Assembly (NCBI GenBank): GCA_030037575.1 | Contig: JASHRB010000360.1 | Coordinates: forward strand, 1-9,208 | Reading direction: 5' to 3' | From: Candidatus Sulfotelmatobacter sp. | GTDB lineage: Bacteria > Acidobacteriota > Terriglobia > Terriglobales > Acidobacteriaceae | DNA: 9,208 bases | Part shown: in pieces, positions 1-6,223 of the stretch | Layout: every line of letters begins with the position of its first letter | Position numbering within the stretch: the first letter of the stretch is position 1 | The notes under the pieces: model-generated | What the model saw: the letters and a program-made list of their open reading frames with translations, nothing else | The model's database searches: none | Told to the model about the DNA's origin: nothing | Made by a program: the position numbers and the translations under genes

Positions 1-409
1 AAAAAATCGTAGCCAGCTTTCGTGCCTGGGAACCCCGCACCAGCGATTGAGCAAGCAGAAAGCAGAGAATGCCGTAAGCGATGTAGAGCAGCCCTGTGCC
101 CAGGGTTGCATGGGAATAGGCGCTGAGCCGAAATCCAAACTGTGCGGAAATGAGCAGAGCGAAAATTGCCATCGGCGCAAAGAGTGGATTATTCCGCAAG
201 TTAATTTTACCCGCGACAACTTGTTTTGCGATCCACCACAAAAGCAGTCCGGCGGAACCGGTTTCGACCACCAGCATCGACCACGGCTCGACCGCGCCGA
301 AAGCCAGTGGCCCAAACAGGAGCAAACCGATGGCTCCATACAGCAATACGGAGTCGCCACGCTCCGCTGATTCCCGACGATGTTGTCCTCCGATTCCGAT
401 GCTGTTCAT
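1..409 (-). CDS. O-antigen ligase/polymerase-like membrane protein, N-terminal part (runs off left edge)
   Basis: Reading leftward from an ATG at 409 gives 136 codons without a stop to the window edge, so only the N-terminus is present. The product is very hydrophobic, with about four predicted membrane spans near residues 21-40, 44-65, 76-93 and 101-123. Residues 31-44 contain a FGPLAFGAVEPWS stretch that I associate with the first helix of O-antigen ligase (WaaL/Wzy-like, Wzy_C family) proteins in exopolysaccharide loci. Such proteins are usually well over 400 residues, join or polymerise lipid-linked glycan chains on the periplasmic face of the inner membrane, and carry their catalytic loop in the part missing here. 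The start lies 4 bases after the stop of the TPR gene with no clear Shine-Dalgarno, which suggests translational coupling. The membrane-protein call is firm; ligase versus polymerase (or another multi-span EPS protein) cannot be decided from this fragment. Confidence 0.75.
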   Translation of the reverse strand, partial: MNSIGIGGQHRRESAERGDSVLLYGAIGLLLFGPLAFGAVEPWSMLVVETGSAGLLLWWIAKQVVAGKINLRNNPLFAPMAIFALLISAQFGFRLSAYSHATLGTGLLYIAYGILCFLLAQSLVRGSQARKLATIF

Positions 410-413
410 GCGA

Positions 414-1673
414 TCACGATTGCTGCTTGGGCACAAGACGAAAATCACCCACCCAGAGCTTGCCGCGAATAGGACTGCCTTCCGGAACACGTTTGATCTG
501 CAGCACAAGCAGCTTGCACTCGCTGCCCGTGGTGAACTCACCGGTGGCAGATTTCCAGAAGCCGGTTTGTTTCAGTTCGTCGCTGTCGTAAAGCCCCGCG
601 TGAGTGTAAGCATCCTCAATTACAAGGTGCGGCGCTCCAGCGCCCTCCATCTCTCCGCTCTTGTAGTACGCGGAAAAGTCGTAGGCGGTATTGGGCTGCA
701 CTGCAATGAACTGCCGGATGCCCGCATGATTGATTCCCGGTCCGTCGAATGCAATCAGCAGCGAACGGCCACCGCTGTGCAACTCACTCGGGTCGAGGGT
801 GAGGCTGACGCCCTGCTGTTTCTCATAATGCCAGTCGAAGCCACCGTTCAAAACATTCAGGCGAAAATCTCCGTTGATAATCAGATTATTCTTGCTGGGC
901 AAATAAGCAGTCAGGCCGGAGCGTGTCGTCGCTTGCTGCCATACGGTCCGGGCCTGATCGACATCCTTTTGATCGATGAGGAACTGAAAATAGTCATAAA
1001 CCCTGCGCAGCTCGAAATGCTCTGAGTTTGCCATCATCGCCGCCCACACCTTCGCTGTGGCCGCGGTTTCTTTCTTCCTCATCAGCAAGTCAAGGAATGT
1101 GATGTAAGCGTCGGCCTTTGCGGGTACGACGTTTCGTAACAACTGATCGACATCCGGCTCAAGGCGCCAGCAATATTGAATAGCCAGATCGGCCAGCGAC
1201 GGGTCATTCGCCATCACTACGCGAAATTCACCCAGAGCCTTCTCCTTGTCGCCCTGCACCAGATAGAAGTTCGCCGCTTCCCATGCGACGTCTGGAGTTG
1301 TGGGATCCGCTTCGATCGCCCGCGCCAGGGCCCAACTCTGGTGCGGAATGTCTCCCAGCACCTGATACGCCGAAGCGAGATCAAACCAGAAACGGGCGGA
1401 GTGCGGATCGAGTTGTACCGCAGCGTGGTAATGCTCAAGCGAATCGGCCGGATCTCTCGCAACGTAGGCATAATAACGGCCGAGATGGTCGCGGTATGCG
1501 GCGTTTCCCGGATCCAGCCAAACGGCGCGACGCAGGCTTGTCAGTTCGGCTCGCTCGGAAAACAATGCGGCGAGAAAGAGCTTCGATGAAACTGCTATGT
1601 AAGAAAAAGACAGCAGCACACCCACACCCAGAACGAATGCTTTTCTTTGAACAGAATGGAGGGCCAGTTCCAT
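414..1673 (-). CDS. Membrane-anchored TPR protein with C-terminal carbohydrate-binding-like domain
   Basis: The 419-residue product has a short N-terminus followed by one hydrophobic segment (about residues 11-38), best read as a signal anchor that places the rest in the periplasm. Residues about 45-160 form TPR-like helical repeats with typical spacing and LDP/ADP turn ends (near 53-55, 88-90 and 122-124). A helical linker continues to about 255. From NLIINGDF at 263-270 to the end the protein looks like a beta-sandwich of the CBM4/9 or lectin jelly-roll type, with alternating strands and many aromatic residues. TPRs imply protein contacts and the sandwich implies glycan contacts, so a scaffold or adaptor for polysaccharide assembly is a reasonable inference; no catalytic motif is seen. 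It sits between the co-polymerase kinase (48-base gap) and the ligase-like gene (4-base gap). An in-frame stop 15 bases upstream of the ATG makes this start very likely, although no Shine-Dalgarno is visible. Confidence 0.8.
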   Translation of the reverse strand: MELALHSVQRKAFVLGVGVLLSFSYIAVSSKLFLAALFSERAELTSLRRAVWLDPGNAAYRDHLGRYYAYVARDPADSLEHYHAAVQLDPHSARFWFDLASAYQVLGDIPHQSWALARAIEADPTTPDVAWEAANFYLVQGDKEKALGEFRVVMANDPSLADLAIQYCWRLEPDVDQLLRNVVPAKADAYITFLDLLMRKKETAATAKVWAAMMANSEHFELRRVYDYFQFLIDQKDVDQARTVWQQATTRSGLTAYLPSKNNLIINGDFRLNVLNGGFDWHYEKQQGVSLTLDPSELHSGGRSLLIAFDGPGINHAGIRQFIAVQPNTAYDFSAYYKSGEMEGAGAPHLVIEDAYTHAGLYDSDELKQTGFWKSATGEFTTGSECKLLVLQIKRVPEGSPIRGKLWVGDFRLVPKQQS

Positions 1674-1721
1674 GAATTGGTTGCGTCAGAGCAACTGCAC
1701 AGCTTTCAACGCCTCGCGGAG

Positions 1722-4079
1722 TTACGCGCTGCTTGAAGTTGCGTCGGTGGCTTCCCGGTCATCGCCGTCCTCATCGTGTGCTTCGTCGTCGCGGTAGTAA
1801 CGGGAGTATTTCCCCTGATATTCGTAGTAGTAGTAGTAATCCGGCGAACTCAAGTCGACTGCGTTTAGCAGCACCCCGGAAACTTTTGCGTTTACCTGCA
1901 TAAAAATGTCACGCGAGCGGCGCAACGCCTGTTTTGTCGTGTGCCCGGAACGAATCACGAGCACGATGGAATCGGCCCGGGGCGACAGTACGACAGCGTC
2001 TGTAACGGACAACGCGGGTGGCGTATCGACAACGATGTGATCGTACTGGCCGCGCACCTCATCCAGAACATTGCGCATGTCGCTTGAAGCCAGCAGTTCC
2101 GCCGGATTGGGCGGAGGCGTCCCCGCCGGCAAAATAGATAGATTTGGCAAGACCGATGAGCGCGTGATCACCTGCTCCAGCGTGGCGCTCCCGGTCAGCA
2201 CGTTGCTCAAGCCGCTTTGCGGGGCCATGCCCAAAGTCTTGTGGATGCTGGGACGGCGCAAGTCGGCGTCGATGAGCAGAACGCGAACTCCCTTCTGCGC
2301 CAACACCACTGCACAATTAATACTCGTGGTTGTCTTGCCTTCCTGCGGCAGCGCGCTGGTGATCATAATCACCTTGGGAGGAGATCCAAGATTCGAGAGC
2401 AACAAAGAGGTTCGCAAAGCCCGGTAGGATTCAGCCATTTGCGATTGAGGCCTGACCTGCGTGATCAACTCGACCGCTTCTTTAGAAGTTGCGATGACGA
2501 GGCGCTTCGCATTCGCGCCTGCGCGCGCAGCTCTCGATCCCAGCGGAATCATGCCCAACGACGCAAGGCCGGAAATCATTTGCGCCTGCTCGGTCGTTCG
2601 CACCGTGTTATCCAATCCTTCAAGCAAGAAGGCGAGGGCCACACCGGAGGTCAGCCCCAGCATCAAGCCGAATGCCAGATTCCGCGGGATGTTCGGTTCA
2701 ACCGGCGCAGTGGGTGCCCGTGCCACGTCCACGATGCGAAAATTATTCGACTTGAGTCCAGCCGATACTCCAGCCTCCTTCATCTTCTCCATCAATCCTT
2801 CATAAAGCTGGCGATAGCTGTCCAGGTCGCGCTTTAGAATGCTGTATTGAATCGAGCTCTCGTTCAGCTTATTGGCTTCCTGCTTTTGTTTTTCGAGGGC
2901 ATCGCGCAGCATGTTTTCGCGCTGCAGAGCCGCCATGTACTCGTCCCGAATTTTGCCCGCGGCTTTCCTGGTCTCGCTTAGAATCTGGCTATTGATTTCC
3001 CTCAGCTGGTCGTTCAGCTGCGCCACCTTTGGATAAGCCGGGCCGAACTGAGTGCTCAGTTCAGCCACTTGAATTTCTACATCCGCTGCCTTGGCGCGAA
3101 GAGTTTCCAGAAGAGACGACCCGGTTGGGCCGGCCATGATAGCGGTACTGAGCGTGTTTGACGCAGATGCGATGCTCTCCGGATCTCCTTGCGCGAGCCG
3201 GTACACCGACTCTTTCTCCATGCGCTCCGATTCTGCCGCGGTCAACTCTTTATTCAGTTCGTCGAGTTTCTCGGTCGTGATGTTCTGCTTTTCGTCGATC
3301 CCGAGCATCTCGTGCTCTTTCTGGTAGCGCACCAGCTTTTCCTGCGAAGTCTCCACTTTCATCTGCAAGTCGACCAGTTGCTTGGACAGCCAATCCGAGG
3401 CCTGCATGGTGGAATCGAAGCGCGATTTGAAGTTGTTCTCGGCATAGGTGCTCATCAGAGTGTTGACGACGGTTGCGGTGAGCTCCTTGTCCGGGCTGCG
3501 AAAGCTCACTTTGATGATGTGCGTATTGGGCGAGAGTGTAACCTTCAAATTATTGCGAAAACTCGAGACCAAGGCCGAGGTGCGGGCCGGGTCGGCCTGG
3601 AGGGGATCCGGGGTGAGGTCGAGCGAGGCCGAAGGAAGCATAGCCGCCTTCCCTCCGAATTCCGCGCGCCGGTCGAGCCCGAGTTGCTTGATCACCTGCA
3701 GAGCCAGCAGATCGCTCTGCAGGATCATCACTTCCGTTTCCAGTTCGGTGGGATCGTAGTAATCGAGACTGAACGTCGGCGAATTGTTGAAATTTACGAG
3801 ATCAGAATCCGGTTTGTTGATTTCAATGCTGCCGCTGGCCTCGTACACCGGCGTCATCTTGAGGCTGGCAATTGCCACGACGGAAAAAATCGTGAGCAAA
3901 AACCCCAGCACAGTCCACTTGCGCTTTATCAGGACGCGGATGTATTCGCCGAGCGCCGACTCTTGTGAAGTCAGCTCGGGATAGAAACGTGTCGCCGCCG
4001 ATTGCGCGAAATCGAAACTCGCCGGCTGAATCTCTGCGAGGCCCGGCTTGCCGGCCGGCACCAGCGGTCCGGAATCCAT
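1722..4079 (-). CDS. wzc: Polysaccharide co-polymerase / bacterial tyrosine autokinase (Wzz-Wzc type)
   Basis: The 785-residue inner-membrane protein controls chain length and export of a surface polysaccharide, coupling a periplasmic Wzz domain to a cytoplasmic BY-kinase. A first membrane span lies near 56-73. A long periplasmic region follows, with coiled-coil helices about 226-290 and 322-425. A proline-rich stretch (457-466) leads into the second span, about 467-487. The kinase has an oligomerisation motif E550-x2-R553-x2-R556, Walker A with GKTTTS at 581-586, Walker A' LLIDADLRRPS at 601-611 and Walker B IVVDTPP at 682-688. The C-terminus carries nine tyrosines (748-752, 754, 758, 761, 762), the usual autophosphorylation cluster, then a very acidic tail. 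Length and domain order match Wzc/GumC-BceF type autokinases. The ATG is preceded by GAGGAG at 5-base spacing. It is the first gene of the leftward unit; its cognate phosphatase and outer-membrane exporter are not in the window. Confidence 0.95.
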   Translation of the reverse strand: MDSGPLVPAGKPGLAEIQPASFDFAQSAATRFYPELTSQESALGEYIRVLIKRKWTVLGFLLTIFSVVAIASLKMTPVYEASGSIEINKPDSDLVNFNNSPTFSLDYYDPTELETEVMILQSDLLALQVIKQLGLDRRAEFGGKAAMLPSASLDLTPDPLQADPARTSALVSSFRNNLKVTLSPNTHIIKVSFRSPDKELTATVVNTLMSTYAENNFKSRFDSTMQASDWLSKQLVDLQMKVETSQEKLVRYQKEHEMLGIDEKQNITTEKLDELNKELTAAESERMEKESVYRLAQGDPESIASASNTLSTAIMAGPTGSSLLETLRAKAADVEIQVAELSTQFGPAYPKVAQLNDQLREINSQILSETRKAAGKIRDEYMAALQRENMLRDALEKQKQEANKLNESSIQYSILKRDLDSYRQLYEGLMEKMKEAGVSAGLKSNNFRIVDVARAPTAPVEPNIPRNLAFGLMLGLTSGVALAFLLEGLDNTVRTTEQAQMISGLASLGMIPLGSRAARAGANAKRLVIATSKEAVELITQVRPQSQMAESYRALRTSLLLSNLGSPPKVIMITSALPQEGKTTTSINCAVVLAQKGVRVLLIDADLRRPSIHKTLGMAPQSGLSNVLTGSATLEQVITRSSVLPNLSILPAGTPPPNPAELLASSDMRNVLDEVRGQYDHIVVDTPPALSVTDAVVLSPRADSIVLVIRSGHTTKQALRRSRDIFMQVNAKVSGVLLNAVDLSSPDYYYYYEYQGKYSRYYRDDEAHDEDGDDREATDATSSSA
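1824..1838 (-). repeat. Five tandem TAC codons inside the kinase tyrosine cluster
   Basis: On the minus strand five uninterrupted TAC triplets encode Y748-Y752 of the Wzc-type kinase. The repeat is in frame, so gain or loss of a unit by slippage would change the number of tyrosines without breaking the gene. All five use the same codon, although TAT appears among the nearby tyrosines. Confidence 0.85.
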
Positions 4080-4084
4080 ACCTG

Positions 4085-4090
4085 CTCCTC
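4085..4090 (-). promoter_or_regulatory. Ribosome binding site of the wzc-type gene
   Basis: On the minus strand GAGGAG lies 5 bases before the ATG at 4079. It is the best Shine-Dalgarno match in the window and fixes the start of the co-polymerase kinase. Confidence 0.8.
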
Positions 4091-4216
4091 AACCATCAGA
4101 TTTTTCTCGGGCCGGCCGCATCACTCGCCGTGCGAACTACTCGAGCAAATCCCGGCAACTCGATGGCTGGCTCATCGCCCACGGACTTTCTCATGCGAAT
4201 GGGTCATTTCGCCGCA

Positions 4217-4248
4217 ATTCTAGCATCGCGTCTGGCGGAAACTTTCAA
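4217..4248 (-). promoter_or_regulatory. Candidate sigma70-like promoter for the leftward unit
   Basis: On the minus strand a TTGAAA (4248-4243) is followed 20 bases later by TGC-TAGAAT, with the TAGAAT at 4222-4217. The TGn before the hexamer is the extended -10 pattern, which can partly replace a well-spaced -35; the 20-base spacing is longer than the usual 16-18. Transcription would start near 4210 and leave a leader of about 130 bases before the kinase ATG. This is pattern matching only. Confidence 0.3.
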
Positions 4249-4311
4249 GGGAAATCGAGGGAGTAGCTGGTTATACAACGGGGGCAGCCGTGCGTCTCCA
4301 AAGAATTCCGC

Positions 4312-4317
4312 TATACT
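4312..4317 (+). promoter_or_regulatory. Weak -10-like hexamer for the rightward unit
   Basis: TATACT lies 43 bases before the TTG start of the phosphohydrolase-like gene and would give a leader of about 35 bases. There is no recognisable -35 at normal spacing, so the call rests on one hexamer and its position. Confidence 0.22.
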
Positions 4318-4345
4318 GCGTTTCAATTCTTCTCCCAGCCAGAAA

Positions 4346-4352
4346 GTGAGAG
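4346..4352 (+). promoter_or_regulatory. Probable ribosome binding site supporting a TTG start
   Basis: A purine-rich GTGAGAG lies 7 bases before TTG 4360. The in-frame alternatives GTG 4390 and ATG 4393 have no comparable purine-rich run at the right distance, which favours the TTG. The match is moderate. Confidence 0.4.
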
Positions 4353-4359
4353 TATTTTT

Positions 4360-5121
4360 TTGCTATCTCGGTCGGCACCCAAGCGAAAAGTGATGGTGAT
4401 CGGTTTGGATTGCGCCGATCCCGAACTGGTTTTCGATCGCTGGCTCGATGATCTTGCCCATAGAGAGCGCGTGCTCGATGCGGGAATCCACGGCAAATTG
4501 CGCGGCGTCACTCCGCCGATCACTGTGCCCGCGTGGAGGTGCATGATGACGAGCCGCGAACCGGGCGAAATGGGAATCTACGGATTTCGCAACCGTAGCG
4601 CTTATGGCTACGACAAGCTCGCCGTGGCCAGTTCGGCGAGCGTTAAAGAAGATACTGTCGGGGACATCCTCAGCAGCGCAGGAAAAAATTCGATCGTCAT
4701 CGGAGTATCGCCTGCATATCCCGTGCGGCCGCTGCGGGGAAGCCTGATAAGCTGCTTTCTCACTCCTGGATCTCAGAGTCAATACACTTTTCCTCACGAA
4801 CTTCGGCCCGAAATTCAACGCTTGGTTGGCGACTATATGGTCGACGCTAAAGATTTCCGCACCGACAGAAAACAATGGCTGCTCAGCCAGATTTATGAAA
4901 TGACCACCAAGAGGTTCGCTGTGGCCAAGCATCTTTTGAAAACCCGCCCGTGGGATTTCTTCATGATGGTCGCGATGGGAACGGACCGCATTCATCACGG
5001 CTTCTGGCAATTTATGGATGCACAACATGTTCTCTACGCCGCCGACGGCAATCCTTTTGCGGACGCGATTCACGAATATTACGAGTACGTTGACGCTGTG
5101 GTGGGAGCTTATGCGGCTTAG
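4360..5121 (+). CDS. AlkP-superfamily phosphohydrolase-like protein, C-terminally truncated
   Basis: The 253-residue product matches the N-terminal half of the AlkP-superfamily phosphohydrolase/phosphomutase group (type I phosphodiesterase/nucleotide pyrophosphatase fold). Seen directly: VMVIGLDCADPE with the metal ligand D17, the TPPITVPAW segment with the likely nucleophile T55, GEMGIYGFRNR at 69-79, and MGTDRIHHGFW with the probable metal ligands D209 and H213. From family knowledge, full proteins are about 450-550 residues and have a later SDHG motif plus a further histidine that complete the two-metal site. Here the frame ends with TAG straight after YEYVDAVVGAYAA, and only 41 bases separate it from the next gene, so that half is absent rather than frameshifted. 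It may be an inactive remnant, or a retained binding protein. The upstream frame shows no internal stop or frameshift. It is probably first in the rightward operon. The start is TTG (GTG 4390 and ATG 4393 are alternatives). Confidence 0.8.
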   Translation: MLSRSAPKRKVMVIGLDCADPELVFDRWLDDLAHRERVLDAGIHGKLRGVTPPITVPAWRCMMTSREPGEMGIYGFRNRSAYGYDKLAVASSASVKEDTVGDILSSAGKNSIVIGVSPAYPVRPLRGSLISCFLTPGSQSQYTFPHELRPEIQRLVGDYMVDAKDFRTDRKQWLLSQIYEMTTKRFAVAKHLLKTRPWDFFMMVAMGTDRIHHGFWQFMDAQHVLYAADGNPFADAIHEYYEYVDAVVGAYAA

Positions 5122-5162
5122 GTTCGGCCAATAGGGACATGGAGAACTAAAGCAGGGAAACC

Positions 5163-6182
5163 ATGATTGAGCCTAACTTGATGAACTGGTCGGAGCAGGA
5201 TGTTCTGGTAACGGGCGGGACGGGTTCGTTCGGAAAGAAGTTCGTCGAGATCATGCTGCGCGAATATCACCCGAAGCGTTTGGTAATCTTCAGCCGCGAT
5301 GAACTCAAGCAGCACGACATGCGCGCCGCCGGATTCGATCATCCTTCACTGCGCTATTTCATTGGCGATGTGCGCGATGCCAACCGATTGCAGCGCGCCC
5401 TGGCGGGCGTTACGGTCGTTGTTCATGCGGCTGCGCTGAAGCAGGTTCCAGCCTGCGAATACAACCCCTTCGAGGCGATCCAGACCAACATCATGGGGGG
5501 CCGCAACGTGCTCGACGCGGCCATCGACCAAAAAGTGCAGCGCATTCTCGCGCTCAGCAGCGATAAAGCTGTGAATCCGATCAATCTGTACGGAGCGACA
5601 AAGCTCTGCGCCGAAAAAATGTTCGTGCAGGCGAATGCTTACGCCGGAGCGCAGGAGACTCGCTTTAGTTGCGCGCGCTACGGAAATGTCGTAGGCAGCC
5701 GCGGCAGCGTGATTCCTATTTTTCTGGAGCAGCGCAAACGCGGCCGCATCACCATCACCGATCCGCGCATGACCCGCTTCTGGCTTACCCTGGAGCATGG
5801 GGTTCGTTTTGTGATTCGCGCCATCGAGCACATGCACGGCGGCGAAATTTTTGTGCCCAAGATTCCGAGCATGAGACTGATCGATCTTGCCGAAGCGGTG
5901 GCGCCGGGGTGCGTTCTCGATTACATCGGTATTCGGCCGGGAGAAAAACTGCACGAAGTGTTGCTTTCGGAGGATGAATCACGCACCGCAGTGGAAGTCG
6001 ATGAAATGTTTGTCATCAAGCCCCCGCATCCCTGGTGGCAAAAAGGAAATTGGATTCATGCCCGCGAGTTACCGCCTGACTTTCGCTACACGAGTGATAG
6101 CAACGACGAATGGTTGAGCCCCGAGCAATTGCAGGAACTAATCGAGCCGGATGCCGCGATGAAACTGAGGGTGACGGCGTAA
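5163..6182 (+). CDS. pseB: UDP-N-acetylglucosamine 4,6-dehydratase (inverting), PseB type
   Basis: The 339-residue enzyme is an extended short-chain dehydrogenase/reductase of the PseB/FlaA1 group. In that family it removes water from UDP-GlcNAc and inverts C5, giving a UDP-4-keto-6-deoxy-L-arabino sugar, the first step toward pseudaminic acid. The NAD(P)-binding glycine motif TGGTGSFG is at 17-24, an acidic GDV at 68-70, HAAALKQVPACEYNP at 88-102, and the catalytic SSDKAVNP with D134 and K135 plus Y143 and K147 (YGATK). This D-K-Y arrangement resembles Helicobacter FlaA1 and separates it from standard SDRs. IRPGEKLHEVLLSEDE at 257-272 is also typical. Length is normal. The ATG follows a purine-rich AGCAGGG, and an ATG at 5181 is an alternative. 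It lies 41 bases after the truncated phosphohydrolase gene and 41 before pseC. Retaining homologues (CapD/LegB-like) are larger or differ, so PseB is the best call, although chemistry is not proven by sequence alone. Confidence 0.92.
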   Translation: MIEPNLMNWSEQDVLVTGGTGSFGKKFVEIMLREYHPKRLVIFSRDELKQHDMRAAGFDHPSLRYFIGDVRDANRLQRALAGVTVVVHAAALKQVPACEYNPFEAIQTNIMGGRNVLDAAIDQKVQRILALSSDKAVNPINLYGATKLCAEKMFVQANAYAGAQETRFSCARYGNVVGSRGSVIPIFLEQRKRGRITITDPRMTRFWLTLEHGVRFVIRAIEHMHGGEIFVPKIPSMRLIDLAEAVAPGCVLDYIGIRPGEKLHEVLLSEDESRTAVEVDEMFVIKPPHPWWQKGNWIHARELPPDFRYTSDSNDEWLSPEQLQELIEPDAAMKLRVTA

Positions 6183-6210
6183 AGTCCCTGCGCGTGAAGG
6201 GCACTCAAGC

Positions 6211-6214
6211 GGAG
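6211..6214 (+). promoter_or_regulatory. Ribosome binding site of the pseC-type gene
   Basis: GGAG lies 9 bases before the ATG at 6224 and supports that start over internal alternatives. Confidence 0.55.
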
Positions 6215-6223
6215 TAAATCTCA

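Larger units (their letters stand above)
4080..4359. other. Divergent intergenic region between the two polysaccharide arms
   Basis: These 280 bases separate the leftward kinase gene from the rightward phosphohydrolase-like gene, so they should hold the promoters of both units. Visible elements are an extended -10 candidate on the minus strand, a weak -10-like TATACT on the plus strand and ribosome binding sites at both ends. There is also a possible 32-codon leader ORF on the minus strand (4194 to 4096). Two short dyads are present (4161-4177 and 4195-4212), each with 5-bp arms and no better than chance. I see no terminator and no riboswitch that I recognise. Confidence 0.7.

Noticed and set aside
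150..1025. Long plus-strand ORF (291 codons) opposite the ligase-like and TPR genes
   Set aside because: The minus-strand frames encode clear membrane spans, TPRs and a beta-sandwich; the plus-strand translation has no recognisable domain and spans the junction of two real genes.
1679..1694. Small hairpin (GTTGC/GCAAC arms, 6-base loop) between the kinase and TPR genes
   Set aside because: A 5-bp stem without a following T-run on the transcribed strand is too weak for a terminator, and the genes appear co-transcribed.
3189..3968. Plus-strand ORF of 259 codons opposite the kinase gene
   Set aside because: It mirrors the well-supported Wzz region and coiled coil; its product is rich in H, R, L and F as expected of an antisense shadow in G+C-rich DNA.
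4161..4212. Two short dyads in the divergent region (CGATG/CATCG and GCGAA/TTCGC)
   Set aside because: Arms of 5 bases with 7-8 base spacers are expected by chance at this length; there is no match to a known operator.
4363..5073. Minus-strand ORF of 236 codons opposite the phosphohydrolase-like gene
   Set aside because: The plus strand carries named AlkP-superfamily motifs, while the minus frame shows none and has no operon context.
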